Positions 7,914 to 16,635 are shown, counted from the first letter of the stretch. The stretch: DNA of 64,000 nucleotides from Ectopseudomonas chengduensis (GCF_015712065.1 NZ_JACFYZ010000009.1:112184-176183), one strand, 5' to 3'. Notes: generated from the sequence alone by a model not told the origin. Numbers and translations: made by a program.

Positions 7914-9125
7914 ATGCAGGTCAGCAAATCGAACAAGCTCGCCAACGTCTGCTACGACATTCGCGGGCCAGTGCTCAAGCACGCCAAGCGTCTGGAGGAG
8001 GAAGGCCATCGCATCCTCAAGCTGAACATCGGCAATCCGGCGCCGTTCGGTTTCGAGGCCCCGGAAGAAATTCTTCAGGACGTCATCCGCAACCTGCCCA
8101 CCGCCCAGGGCTACAGCGACTCCAAGGGACTGTTCAGCGCGCGCAAGGCGGTGATGCAGTACTACCAGCAGAAGCAGGTCGAAGGCGTCACTATCGAGGA
8201 CATCTATCTCGGCAACGGGGTCTCCGAGCTGATCGTGATGGCCATGCAGGCACTGCTCAACAACGGTGACGAGGTACTCATCCCGGCGCCCGACTACCCG
8301 CTGTGGACCGCCGCCGTGGCGCTGTCCGGCGGCAAGCCGGTGCACTACCTGTGCGACGAGCAGGCCGGCTGGTTCCCGGACATCGCCGACATGCGCGCCA
8401 AGATCACGCCCAATACCAAGGCCCTGGTGCTGATCAACCCGAACAACCCCACCGGCGCGGTGTATTCGAAGGAAGTGCTGCTGGATATCGTCGAACTGGC
8501 ACGCCAGCACAACCTGGTGATCTTCTCCGACGAGATCTACGACAAGATCCTCTACGACGAGGCCGTGCACATCAGCACCGCCTCGCTGGCACCGGACGTG
8601 CTCTGCCTTACCTTCAACGGCCTGTCCAAGAGCTACCGTGTAGCGGGTTTCCGCTCCGGCTGGGTGGCCATCTCCGGGCCCAAGCACCGTGCACAGAGCT
8701 ATATCGAAGGCCTGGATATACTGGCTAATATGCGCCTGTGCGCCAACGTGCCGAGCCAGCACGCGATCCAGACCGCGCTCGGCGGCTACCAGAGCATTAA
8801 TGACCTGGTATTGCCCAACGGCCGCCTGCTGGAACAGCGCAACCGCGCCTGGGAACTGCTCAACGACATTCCCGGGGTCAGCTGCGTCAAACCCATGGGC
8901 GCGCTTTACGCCTTCCCGAAGATCGACCCCAAGGTCTGCCCGATCCACAACGATGAGAAGTTCGTCCTCGACCTGTTGCTGTCGGAAAAACTGCTGATCG
9001 TCCAGGGCACCGCCTTCAACTGGCCTTGGCCGGATCACTTCCGCGTGGTCACCCTGCCCCGCGTCGACGATCTGGAGCAGGCCATCGGTCGCATCGGCAA
9101 CTTCCTCAAAGGTTACAGCCAGTAA
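7914..9125 (+). CDS. alaA: Glutamate-pyruvate aminotransferase AlaA
   Basis: 403 residues, fold-type I aminotransferase. The PLP-binding lysine is K239 in NGLSKSYRVAGFRSGW, with the conserved NPNNPTGAVYS and SDEIYDKILYD motifs before it and FRVVTLP near the end. The sequence matches AlaA/YfbQ, which makes alanine from pyruvate and glutamate. In Pseudomonas it sits between msrB and a small gene leading to htpX, the same arrangement as here. The next gene starts 6 bases after the stop, so the two are probably co-transcribed. Confidence 0.92.
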   Translation: MQVSKSNKLANVCYDIRGPVLKHAKRLEEEGHRILKLNIGNPAPFGFEAPEEILQDVIRNLPTAQGYSDSKGLFSARKAVMQYYQQKQVEGVTIEDIYLGNGVSELIVMAMQALLNNGDEVLIPAPDYPLWTAAVALSGGKPVHYLCDEQAGWFPDIADMRAKITPNTKALVLINPNNPTGAVYSKEVLLDIVELARQHNLVIFSDEIYDKILYDEAVHISTASLAPDVLCLTFNGLSKSYRVAGFRSGWVAISGPKHRAQSYIEGLDILANMRLCANVPSQHAIQTALGGYQSINDLVLPNGRLLEQRNRAWELLNDIPGVSCVKPMGALYAFPKIDPKVCPIHNDEKFVLDLLLSEKLLIVQGTAFNWPWPDHFRVVTLPRVDDLEQAIGRIGNFLKGYSQ

Positions 9126-9131
9126 GCCTAC

Positions 9132-9578
9132 ATGGACCTGCAGATCGACGATTTCTACAAGGACGCCGCCAGCGGCCTGCTCATGCTCTATCAGGCCTTC
9201 CCGCGCAAGCTGGCGCTGTACGTGGAAGACCTGATCGGACGTGAGGAGCCGGATGAATTCGGCCTGCCCAGCAAGCGTCACCAGGCCTGCCTCGGCGCGC
9301 TGCTGTGGCTGGCCGAGGAAGGCTATCTGCGTTTTGAGTCGACCATCGCTTACGACGCGTTGGATCAGGCGGTACTGAGCGAGAAAGGTTTTCTGCGCCT
9401 GTCACGCGCCATTCCCCACGCTTTGCGCGAGGGTGAAGTGCTGCCGCCAAGCGTGCGCCGCGTACATGCCACATTGGCATTTCAGCTGCGCGAGGCCCTG
9501 GCCCAGCAGCACGGCGAGCGCACCGCCCGCCTCACTCGTCTGCTGTTCGAGAGTACGCTACAAGGTCAAGAGACATAG
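9132..9578 (+). CDS. Conserved hypothetical protein of the alaA-htpX region
   Basis: 148 residues, no signal peptide, no membrane segment, no motif I recognise. It is rich in Leu, Arg and Glu and looks all-helical. It follows alaA by 6 bases and precedes htpX; from memory the same small gene holds this position in P. aeruginosa. The in-frame codon use is like its neighbours. Function unknown. Confidence 0.75.
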   Translation: MDLQIDDFYKDAASGLLMLYQAFPRKLALYVEDLIGREEPDEFGLPSKRHQACLGALLWLAEEGYLRFESTIAYDALDQAVLSEKGFLRLSRAIPHALREGEVLPPSVRRVHATLAFQLREALAQQHGERTARLTRLLFESTLQGQET

Positions 9579-9595
9579 TTTGAAATAGTCGCTGG

Positions 9596-9624
9596 TTGAA
9601 AGCCCCGGGGGTGCGCCCTTATAT
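9596..9624 (+). promoter_or_regulatory. Probable sigma-32 heat-shock promoter of htpX
   Basis: TTGAAA at 9596-9601, a 14-base spacer, then CCCTTATAT at 9616-9624. This resembles the RpoH consensus (CTTGAAA, N11-16, CCCCATNT). It lies about 50 bases before the htpX start; htpX is a known heat-shock gene in other bacteria. The call is inference from pattern and context. Confidence 0.55.
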
Positions 9625-9672
9625 AGCCGGCATTACTCGTACGTCTTTCCCCGTGAGGAGTCCGTTCACACC

Positions 9673-10545
9673 ATGATGCGCATTATGTTGTTCCTGGCCA
9701 CCAACCTGGCGGTTCTGGTTATCGCCAGCATCACCCTCAAACTGCTGGGGGTCGACCGCTTCACCGGCCAGAACCATGGCAGCCTGCTGATTTTCTGCGC
9801 CGTGTTCGGTTTCGCCGGCTCGCTGGTGTCGCTGTTCATCTCCAAGTGGATGGCGAAGATGAGCACCGGCACACAGATCATCACCCAGCCGCGCACCCGT
9901 CACGAACAGTGGCTGCTGCAGACCGTCGAGGAGCTGTCGCGCGAAGCCGGGATCAAGATGCCTGAAGTCGGCATCTTCCCGGCCTACGAGTCCAATGCCT
10001 TCGCCACCGGCTGGAACAAGAACGACGCACTGGTCGCGGTCAGCCAGGGTCTGCTCGAGCGCTTCTCCCCTGATGAAGTGCGCGCGGTACTGGCTCACGA
10101 GATCGGCCACGTCGCCAATGGCGACATGGTCACCCTTGCGCTGATCCAGGGCGTGGTGAACACCTTCGTCATGTTCTTCGCGCGCATCTTCGGCAACTTC
10201 GTCGACAAGGCGATCCTGAAGAACGAAGACGGCCATGGCATCGGCTACTTCGTCGCGACCATCTTCGCCGAGCTGGTACTGGGCATCCTGGCCAGCATCA
10301 TCGTCATGTGGTTCTCGCGCAAGCGCGAGTACAAGGCCGATGAAGCCGGGGCTCGCCTGGCCGGCACTGGCGCGATGATCGCCGCGCTGCAACGCCTGCG
10401 CGCCGAACAAGGCGTACCGGTGCAGATGCCTGACAGCCTGACTGCCTTCGGCATCAACGGCGGCCTGAAGAACGGCCTGGCCGGTCTGCTGATGAGCCAC
10501 CCGCCGCTGGAAGATCGTATCGAGGCGCTGCGCCGCCGCGGCTGA
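9673..10545 (+). CDS. htpX: Membrane zinc metalloprotease HtpX
   Basis: 290 residues, M48 family. The zinc motif LAHEIGHVANGD has H142, E143 and H146, and the third ligand lies in KREYKADEAGARLAG. Two N-terminal helices (residues 4-25 and 34-55) and two further hydrophobic segments (about 155-180 and 195-215) anchor it in the inner membrane, where HtpX cuts damaged membrane proteins together with FtsH. The GGAG ribosome binding site lies 14 bases before the first ATG; the ATG at 9676 is an alternative. A terminator follows 19 bases after the stop. Confidence 0.95.
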   Translation: MMRIMLFLATNLAVLVIASITLKLLGVDRFTGQNHGSLLIFCAVFGFAGSLVSLFISKWMAKMSTGTQIITQPRTRHEQWLLQTVEELSREAGIKMPEVGIFPAYESNAFATGWNKNDALVAVSQGLLERFSPDEVRAVLAHEIGHVANGDMVTLALIQGVVNTFVMFFARIFGNFVDKAILKNEDGHGIGYFVATIFAELVLGILASIIVMWFSRKREYKADEAGARLAGTGAMIAALQRLRAEQGVPVQMPDSLTAFGINGGLKNGLAGLLMSHPPLEDRIEALRRRG

Positions 10546-10563
10546 TCCATCCGTCACGGACAA

Positions 10564-10589
10564 AAAAGGCGACCTCCGGGTCGCCTTTT
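10564..10589 (+). terminator. Terminator between htpX and tpm (bidirectional)
   Basis: Arms AAGGCGACC and GGTCGCCTT with an A-run before and a T-run after. It can serve both convergent genes. Confidence 0.85.
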
Positions 10590-10603
10590 CATTGGGACTG
10601 CCG

Positions 10604-11260
10604 CTAACGGCGGGTCAGATGGACGACTCGCTCATCCACTGCAGCGAGACCGCTGTCGCTGAAACGCGGATTACCAGCCAGCACGTCCTTTTCCTCGACC
10701 ATGCGCAGCGCCCAACTGGCCGCGAAATGTCGCTCCACCTCGGCGTCTTCGACCGAGAATGGCGGGCCATCCATCCGTTGCTGGTCGTACACCAGGGTCA
10801 CCAGCAAGCCCTGGCAGGCTTGCGGCAAAATCGCCTGCAGGTGGGCGGCGTAGCGCTCGCGCATTTCCGGCGGCAAGGCGATCAGCGCAGCGCGGTCATA
10901 GAAAGCCCGGCACTCGGCAACCTCGTCACGGCTCAAGGCGAAAAAGTCGCCGCACAAAATCCGCAGCGCGCCCACCTGGTAGACCTTGAACGCACCGTGC
11001 TGCGATACCTGTGGCTGTACATCACGCTCAGCAAAGAAATCCTGCACCGCGCGCTCGGCCAGTTCCACACCGATCACGGCATGCCCCTGTTCCGCCAACC
11101 ACACCAGGTCGAGACTCTTGCCACACAGCGGTACCAGCACCGCCGCACCTTTCGCCAACCCGAGCGCGGACCAGTGACGACGCAGGTAGCCGTTGACCTT
11201 TTCCTGATGAAAACCGATCTGATCGCGCGCCCAGCGCTCCTGCCAGAATGTCGCGTGCAT
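10604..11260 (-). CDS. tpm: Thiopurine S-methyltransferase
   Basis: 218 residues from the ATG at 11260, exactly the usual bacterial TPMT length. MHATFWQERWARDQIGFHQ at the start and the AdoMet-binding segment AAVLVPLCGKSLDLVWLA near residue 40 are diagnostic, followed by GVELAERAV. The enzyme methylates thiopurines, and in Pseudomonas also selenium and tellurium compounds, with S-adenosylmethionine. The gene is divergent from the sensor-like gene at 11314. Confidence 0.95.
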   Translation of the reverse strand: MHATFWQERWARDQIGFHQEKVNGYLRRHWSALGLAKGAAVLVPLCGKSLDLVWLAEQGHAVIGVELAERAVQDFFAERDVQPQVSQHGAFKVYQVGALRILCGDFFALSRDEVAECRAFYDRAALIALPPEMRERYAAHLQAILPQACQGLLVTLVYDQQRMDGPPFSVEDAEVERHFAASWALRMVEEKDVLAGNPRFSDSGLAAVDERVVHLTRR

Positions 11261-11313
11261 ACCCACTCCCCTCACCTAAACTGGAAATAACAACCCATAC
11301 GCCAAATGACTCG

Positions 11314-12546
11314 ATGCCAGCCCGCCATCTGCTGCCCTGCCTGTTACTGGCTGTCTCGACCTTGGCGCAGGCCAATGACCAAGACAACTCAACCGTGCGC
11401 CTCGACACCAGCCTCGAGGATCCTTACCAACTGGTGGTAGACGGCGAACTCAGCGGTAGCTCGGTAACTGTACTCGAATGCATCTTCAATCGATTGCAGC
11501 GGCCTTATCAGATCCAGCTCACATCGCTGAGTCGAGCCCGGCAGAATGTCAGTAGACGCATCGCCGATGGTTTCTTCAGCTCGGCACCAGACAGCCAGGT
11601 CGATGGCTACGCGCAGCTGTCCGCCCCGCTTCTGATGGAGAAATGGTACTGGTACGCCCAGGATCCGCTGATCCTCAACAAGCCGATTTGGGACCGCGAG
11701 CTGCGCATTGGCAGCGTGCTGGGAAGCAACAGCATGACCTGGCTGGAGGCTCGCGGCATCGCCGTAGCGCAGAAGGTACCGCGCCTGGAGCAATTGATCG
11801 AATTACTGCAACGTGGGCGCATCGATCTTTTCCTGGCCGATGACAATGCCATGCGTAGCGCCCTCTCCGAGCAGCCACCCCAAGAGGCTCTGCAGCGACG
11901 CTTCGTACGCTACTCACCACTGGGCGTCTATTTCTCTCACGATTTCCTGCAGCACCACCCTGATTTCCTCAGCGCCTTCAATCGTCAGGTAGAACACTGC
12001 GCCCCCGAAGGTAGCGCGCTGACTGAAGCCGAAGCCCATTATCTGCGCCAGTTGACCGCCCAGCATCTGAAGCGCTGGGCCTACCATGACGAACTGTTGA
12101 ACGCCCTTCGCCAGGTAGCCGCGCGCAATACGAGCATGGAGCGCATTAACGAACTGGACCGGCAATGGCTGCGTGAGCTCCTGCTTGAGGAAAAGCCACT
12201 GATCCGTCGCCTGCTGCAGACGCCGCCGTCACGCCTGCTGGCCAACATAGCGCGTCAACATCACCTCCTGTTCAATGAGATCTTCCTCAGCGACCACTCC
12301 GGCCAATTAGTCGCCATCAGCGAGGTCACCAGCGATTATTGGCAAGCTGACGAAGATGACTTTCGACAAGCCATGCGCCTGGCGCCTGGCCAGATCCATA
12401 TCGGCGATATCGAGTACGATGGTTCGACCCAGAGCTTTCAGAGCAAGGTTTCTGCGCCTATCCACGACCCACGGGATGGGCAGTTTCTCGGCGTGCTCAG
12501 CCTGGGCATCAATATCGAGACCGCTTTTGGCGACAACCTGCGCTAA
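11314..12546 (+). CDS. Periplasmic solute-binding-like protein with C-terminal PDC/Cache-like domain
   Basis: 410 residues. The N-terminus (MPARHLLPCLLLAVSTLAQA) is a signal peptide; the start at 11314 is chosen for it, although no clear ribosome binding site is seen. Residues about 30-240 resemble a family-3 extracellular binding protein (LRIGSVLGSNSMTWL, RGRIDLFLADDNA). Residues about 300-405 (LLFNEIFLSDHSGQLVAISE, then GVLSLGINIE) resemble a PDC/Cache ligand-sensing fold. No transmembrane output, kinase, GGDEF or chemotaxis domain follows, so it may act as a free periplasmic sensor or binding protein. Domain calls are by eye. Confidence 0.6.
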   Translation: MPARHLLPCLLLAVSTLAQANDQDNSTVRLDTSLEDPYQLVVDGELSGSSVTVLECIFNRLQRPYQIQLTSLSRARQNVSRRIADGFFSSAPDSQVDGYAQLSAPLLMEKWYWYAQDPLILNKPIWDRELRIGSVLGSNSMTWLEARGIAVAQKVPRLEQLIELLQRGRIDLFLADDNAMRSALSEQPPQEALQRRFVRYSPLGVYFSHDFLQHHPDFLSAFNRQVEHCAPEGSALTEAEAHYLRQLTAQHLKRWAYHDELLNALRQVAARNTSMERINELDRQWLRELLLEEKPLIRRLLQTPPSRLLANIARQHHLLFNEIFLSDHSGQLVAISEVTSDYWQADEDDFRQAMRLAPGQIHIGDIEYDGSTQSFQSKVSAPIHDPRDGQFLGVLSLGINIETAFGDNLR

Positions 12547-12610
12547 ACATCTAACCAGTCGATTGATACCGCGGAAAAACATCATTATTAATCGATGAAG
12601 ACCTCGGAGA

Positions 12611-12626
12611 AAATGTGAGCACATTT
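12611..12626. promoter_or_regulatory. Perfect 16-bp palindrome before the dioxygenase gene
   Basis: AAATGTGAGCACATTT: 7-base arms around a 2-base centre, ending 12 bases before the start codon at 12639. It could be an operator or a leader hairpin; no regulator gene can be assigned. Confidence 0.4.
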
Positions 12627-12638
12627 CTGGAGGTCGTC

Positions 12639-13406
12639 ATGCTGCCCAGCCTGTTCATTTCCCACGGTTCCCCCATGTTGGCCCTGGAGCCCGGTGCCAG
12701 CGGCCCGGCGCTGGCCAAACTGGCCGCCGATATACCCAGACCCAGCGCCATAGTGGTGGTATCGGCGCATTGGGAAAGCCAGCGCCTGCTGCTGACGGCG
12801 GGCGAGCACCCGCAGACCTGGCACGACTTCGGCGGCTTTCCAGCCGAGCTGTATGCCGTGCAGTATCCGGCCCCCGGCGCACCGAAGCTGGCCGAGGAGA
12901 TCGCCCAGCAGCTGAACGACGCGGGTCTGCCTGCACAGCTCGATGCGCAACGCCCCTTCGATCATGGTGCCTGGGTGCCGCTGTCGCTGATGTATCCGCA
13001 AGCCGACATCCCCGTTCTGCAGCTATCGCTACCCAGCCGTCTCGGCCCCGAGTTGCAGACCCGCGTGGGCCGCGCTCTGGCCAACCTGCGTGCACAAGAC
13101 ATCCTGTTGATCGGCTCCGGCAGCATCACCCACAACCTGGGCGAGCTGAACTGGCGTGCCGGCCCGGACGTCATCGCACCCTGGGCCAAGGCGTTTCGCG
13201 ACTGGGTGGTGGAAAAGCTCGAAGCGAACGACGAAGAGGCCTTGCACCATTACCGCCTGCTGGCGCCGGATGCCGTACGCAATCACCCCACCGAAGAACA
13301 CCTGCTACCGCTGTTCTTCGCCCGAGGTGCTGGCGGTACCTTCACGATTGAGCACAGCGGTTTCACCTACGGCGCCCTGGGGATGGATATCTATCGCTTC
13401 GGCTAA
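12639..13406 (+). CDS. Class III extradiol dioxygenase (DODA/LigB type)
   Basis: 255 residues from the ATG at 12639 (AGG ribosome binding site 5 bases upstream). It matches the LigB-superfamily 4,5-DOPA dioxygenase group: SHGSPML near residue 8, VVVSAHWES near 45, HGAWVPL near 108 and GSGSITHNLGEL near 160 supply the metal-binding histidines and glutamate. Such enzymes open catechol rings with oxygen using Fe(II) or Zn(II); the true substrate is unknown. Its stop overlaps the stop of the convergent TetR-type regulator by 4 bases. Confidence 0.87.
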   Translation: MLPSLFISHGSPMLALEPGASGPALAKLAADIPRPSAIVVVSAHWESQRLLLTAGEHPQTWHDFGGFPAELYAVQYPAPGAPKLAEEIAQQLNDAGLPAQLDAQRPFDHGAWVPLSLMYPQADIPVLQLSLPSRLGPELQTRVGRALANLRAQDILLIGSGSITHNLGELNWRAGPDVIAPWAKAFRDWVVEKLEANDEEALHHYRLLAPDAVRNHPTEEHLLPLFFARGAGGTFTIEHSGFTYGALGMDIYRFG

Positions 13407-13987
13407 CCGCTGTTTTTCACACTATCCCAGGCGATCTGCGCCAGTAGCTCGCGGCACTCGCCAAGATTGCTCTGGGTGCGGCCAGCCAGCCAGTTGCGCG
13501 CCAGATCATGCGTCGGGCCGATCACCACCGAAGCGAAACAGTCATCCGGCAGCGCCTTGAACAGTCCCTGCCGACGGTACTCGGCGAGCGCCGTGAGAAT
13601 CTGTGCGAAATGCTGGCGATTGGCTTCGCGCAGTGCATCGCCCATTTCTCCCGCTTCGACCCGACTACGACTGTGCAGGATGAAACGCGCCCAATCAGGA
13701 TTGGCCACCACCCAGTCGATGTAGCTGGTCACCAGCAACTTGACACAGGCCTCGGCGCTGGCCGCGCTGGCAAATCCGCGCTGCAGCAGCTCGGCGTATT
13801 GTGCGGTGCCGGCCAGATAGAGCGCGGCGATGATCCGCTCCTTGTTGCCGAAGTGGTGATACAGACTGCCGATGCTCGCACCAGAACGGTCACGGATCAT
13901 CTCGATGGTGGTGACATCGACGCCGTGCTCGGTGAAGCAGGCCAGCGCAGCCTGCAGGATCTCGTCTTTGCGTGATGGACGGGCCAT
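13403..13987 (-). CDS. TetR-family transcriptional regulator
   Basis: 194 residues. The N-terminal helix-turn-helix is clear: ILQAALACFTEHGVDVTTIEMI, then RSGASIGSLYHHFGNKERI (residues about 9-53). The C-terminal half is a helical ligand-binding domain. It is divergent from a hotdog-fold gene at 14090, and the gap holds a palindrome that is a good candidate for its operator. The ligand is unknown; the neighbouring hotdog protein suggests an acyl-CoA-related compound, but that is inference. Confidence 0.9.
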   Translation of the reverse strand: MARPSRKDEILQAALACFTEHGVDVTTIEMIRDRSGASIGSLYHHFGNKERIIAALYLAGTAQYAELLQRGFASAASAEACVKLLVTSYIDWVVANPDWARFILHSRSRVEAGEMGDALREANRQHFAQILTALAEYRRQGLFKALPDDCFASVVIGPTHDLARNWLAGRTQSNLGECRELLAQIAWDSVKNSG

Positions 13988-14001
13988 GCCGCTCCTTATG
14001 A

Positions 14002-14043
14002 CTAGAATATTATTCTAGAATAACTTTCTAATTCTCGTATACT
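14002..14043 (+). promoter_or_regulatory. Probable TetR operator and promoter of the hotdog gene
   Basis: CTAGAATATTATTCTAG at 14002-14018 is a palindrome with 8-base arms and one central base, overlapping a second palindrome TTCTAGAA at 14013-14020. TATACT at 14038-14043 would be a -10 box, placing the palindrome over the -35 position. It lies between the divergent regulator and the hotdog gene, the usual place for TetR autoregulation. Confidence 0.6.
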
Positions 14044-14089
14044 GCTCCGGCGCGCGCTCATCTTCAATCGCAAACAGCAGGAGAGAGTC

Positions 14090-14527
14090 ATGAGTCAGAT
14101 GTTGCAGATGTTCCAGCAGGCCGGCGCTGCCCAGTTCAGCGCGATGATCGGCCAGGTCGCCCCCTATTTCGCCAGCATCGCCCCGCAGATGGTCGAGCTG
14201 CGCCCCGGCTATGCCGAGGTCCGCTTCGCCAAACGCCGTGAAGTGCTCAATCATATCGGTACGGTGCACGCCATCGCCTTGTGCAATGCTGCCGAGCTTG
14301 CCGCCGGCAGCATGACCGACGCCTCCATTCCTGACGGTTGCCGCTGGATTCCCAAAGGGATGACGGTGGAATACCTAGCCAAGGCAGACGGCGACATCCG
14401 CACGGTGGCCGATGGCAGCAAGGTGGATTGGGATCGGACCGGCGACATCAAGGTGCCGGTGATGGCCTACGTCGGTGACAAGCCGGTGTTCCGCGCAGAG
14501 ATCACCATGTACGTCAGCCAGGCCTGA
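14090..14527 (+). CDS. Hotdog-fold thioesterase-like protein (DUF4442/PaaI type)
   Basis: 145 residues. HIGTVHAIALCNAAELAAG near residues 55-73 is the central hotdog helix region with the conserved H-x-x-x-x-H/N pattern, and the C-terminal strands VPVMAYVGDKPVFRAEITMYV complete the fold. The ribosome binding site AGGAGAG lies 8 bases upstream. Family members hydrolyse acyl-CoA thioesters, but the catalytic residue cannot be assigned with certainty. It is divergent from, and probably controlled by, the TetR regulator. A terminator follows directly. Confidence 0.8.
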   Translation: MSQMLQMFQQAGAAQFSAMIGQVAPYFASIAPQMVELRPGYAEVRFAKRREVLNHIGTVHAIALCNAAELAAGSMTDASIPDGCRWIPKGMTVEYLAKADGDIRTVADGSKVDWDRTGDIKVPVMAYVGDKPVFRAEITMYVSQA

Positions 14528-14531
14528 AATG

Positions 14532-14558
14532 CAGAGGCCCGTCATCGACGGGCCTCTG
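14532..14558. terminator. Terminator hairpin between convergent genes
   Basis: Perfect arms CAGAGGCCCGTC and GACGGGCCTCTG, located 4 bases after the hotdog gene stop and 6 bases before the acuI stop. The T-tract is weak. Confidence 0.6.
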
Positions 14559-14564
14559 ATCCAC

Positions 14565-15554
14565 TCAGTCGAGTCGCACCAGGATACGGCCCACCATACC
14601 GCCGGAGAGTATCCGCTCGATGGCCGTCGGCAACTCCGTCAGGCCTATTTCCTCGCATAGCGGCGAAAGATCGAGCTTCCACTGCAGCGACAGCTTGTCC
14701 CACATCGATGCCTTGACCACCAGCGGCAGCTCCACCGAGTCCACGCCCAGCAGGTTGACGCCACGCAGGATGAACGGCAGCACGCTGGCCTGGAAGCCGA
14801 CGCCGGCAGTCAGCCCGCAACAGGCCACGCTGCCGCTGTGGCGCAGCGACTTGACCACATTGAACAGGATGTCGCCACCCACTGTGTCTACCGCTCCCGC
14901 CCAGCGTTCCTTGAGCATCGGCCGCTCACTACCTTGCTGCAGCTCTTCGCGGCTGACGATCTCGTCTGCACCGAGACCACGCAGGAAATCGCCCTGTTCG
15001 GCCTTGCCGGTCGCAGCGGCTACGCGATAACCGAGCTGCTTGAGCAGCACCACGGCGATGCTGCCAACGCCGCCCGTGGCGCCGGTGACCAATACGGTGC
15101 CTGACTCCGGGGTGACACCGGCCTGCTCCAGCTTGTCCACACAAAGGGCAGCGGTCAGGCCGGCGGTACCGAGAATCATCGCCTCGCGCAGCGGCAAGCC
15201 TTGTGGACGCTTGATCGCCCAGGCGGCCGGTACGCGGATGTACTGGCCGAAACCACCGGCTGTGTTCATGCCCAGGTCGTAGCCAGTGACGATCACCTCG
15301 TCGCCCACGGCGAACTCGGCAACACTGGAGGCTTCGACTACACCGGCCGCGTCGATACCGGGCGTATGCGGGTAGGCCTTGGTCACACCTCGATTGCCGC
15401 TGGCGGACAGAGCGTCCTTGTAGTTGAGCGAGGAATAGCGCACGCGAATCAGCAGCTCGCCCTGCGGCAGTTGCTCGACGTTGCGCTGGACCACTTCACG
15501 CTGGAAACCGCCATCGGCGCCTTCGCTGACCAGCAAGGCCTTGAACTCGGTCAT
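14565..15554 (-). CDS. acuI: Acrylyl-CoA reductase (YhdH/AcuI family)
   Basis: 329 residues from the ATG at 15554 with GGAGAGGG upstream. Medium-chain dehydrogenase/reductase without the zinc sites: PHTPGIDAAGVVEAS near residue 60, the nucleotide-binding motif VTGATGGVGSIAVVLL near 150, and the family end GMVGRILVRLD. AcuI/YhdH enzymes reduce acryloyl-CoA to propionyl-CoA with NADPH, removing a toxic electrophile. The assignment is by family; it is transcribed in the same direction as the gene following sohB, not in an obvious operon. Confidence 0.88.
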   Translation of the reverse strand: MTEFKALLVSEGADGGFQREVVQRNVEQLPQGELLIRVRYSSLNYKDALSASGNRGVTKAYPHTPGIDAAGVVEASSVAEFAVGDEVIVTGYDLGMNTAGGFGQYIRVPAAWAIKRPQGLPLREAMILGTAGLTAALCVDKLEQAGVTPESGTVLVTGATGGVGSIAVVLLKQLGYRVAAATGKAEQGDFLRGLGADEIVSREELQQGSERPMLKERWAGAVDTVGGDILFNVVKSLRHSGSVACCGLTAGVGFQASVLPFILRGVNLLGVDSVELPLVVKASMWDKLSLQWKLDLSPLCEEIGLTELPTAIERILSGGMVGRILVRLD

Positions 15555-15615
15555 CACCCTCTCCTCTTGTCGTGGTTCGCGGCTACGCGGCGCGCAGCCC
15601 ATCATGAACGAAGCG

Positions 15616-16635
15616 TTACCAGAAGCGCTGCTGATTGAGCCTGCTCAACCAGGTCAGGACGAAGCGATCTGCCGCCATGCTGGCCGCCAGCCCGACACGC
15701 TCCTGCAAACTCTTTTTATGAGCGAAATGCAGATGGAACAATTCAGCCTCGACGGCGCGCTCGGCCAGGTACTGGTCGCTGGTCTTGAGTTCGTCAACCA
15801 GCAGACGCTCCTGCGCCGCCATGCCCAGCCAGACCTCGCCAGTGGCAATGGCATCGATGTCCAACTGGGGGCGGTAACGGGCAACGAAGCCCTTGAACTG
15901 CTCGTGGGTGGTTTCCAGGTCTTCCTGGAACTTCTCCCGGCCCTTTTCGGTGTTCTCACCGAATACGGTCAGCGTGCGCTTGTATTCGCCGGCCGTCAGC
16001 ACCTCGAAATCGATTTCGTGCTTCTTCAGCAGACGATGCACGTTAGGCAACTGCGCCACCACGCCGATGGAGCCGAGGATGGCAAAAGGTGCACTGAGAA
16101 TCTTCTGACCGATGCAGGCCATCATGTAACCGCCGCTGGCCGCTACCTTGTCCACGCACACCGTCAGCGGGATGCCCGCATCGCGGATACGCACCAGTTG
16201 CGACGAAGCCAGGCCGTAGCTATGCACCATGCCGCCACCACTTTCCAGGCGCAGCACCACTTCGTCCTCGGCCTTGGCCATGGACAGCAGCGCCGTCACC
16301 TCATGGCGCAGGTTGTCGGTGGCTGACGCCTTGATATCGCCATCGAAATCCAGCACGAACACCCGCGGTTTGCTGGACGGCGCTTTCTTTTCCTGCTTGG
16401 CCGCCTTGGCCTGCGCCTTGCGCGTGGCCTTGAGCTGATCCTTGGACAACACGCTGTGCTCCAGGCGCTCACGCAGATCCTTGTAGAAATCATTGAGCTT
16501 CTGCACCTGCAACTGACCACTGCCGCGCCGCCCTCTGCCGCGCGTGGCGGCGATCGCCACCAGCACCACGACGATGGCGACCACCAGGGTCAGGGTTTTC
16601 GCCAGAAAACTGGCGTACTCGCTAAGAAACTCCAC
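15616..16635 (-). CDS. sohB: Inner-membrane peptidase SohB
   Basis: 339 residues from a GTG start at 16635, with AAGGGGG 6 bases upstream. One N-terminal membrane helix (residues about 11-30), a basic linker, then the S49 peptidase domain. The catalytic pair is S166 in VAASGGYMMACIG and K219 in GEYKRTLTVFG, the Ser-Lys dyad of the SppA/SohB family. SohB degrades signal peptides and other membrane-derived fragments. An upstream in-frame ATG at 16809 gives a non-conserved extension and was rejected. Confidence 0.93.
   Translation of the reverse strand: MEFLSEYASFLAKTLTLVVAIVVVLVAIAATRGRGRRGSGQLQVQKLNDFYKDLRERLEHSVLSKDQLKATRKAQAKAAKQEKKAPSSKPRVFVLDFDGDIKASATDNLRHEVTALLSMAKAEDEVVLRLESGGGMVHSYGLASSQLVRIRDAGIPLTVCVDKVAASGGYMMACIGQKILSAPFAILGSIGVVAQLPNVHRLLKKHEIDFEVLTAGEYKRTLTVFGENTEKGREKFQEDLETTHEQFKGFVARYRPQLDIDAIATGEVWLGMAAQERLLVDELKTSDQYLAERAVEAELFHLHFAHKKSLQERVGLAASMAADRFVLTWLSRLNQQRFW

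Noticed and set aside
7881..9281. Long open frame on the strand opposite alaA (466 codons)
   Set aside because: It is the exact antisense of alaA, has low-complexity content and no ribosome binding site; a GC-rich codon shadow.
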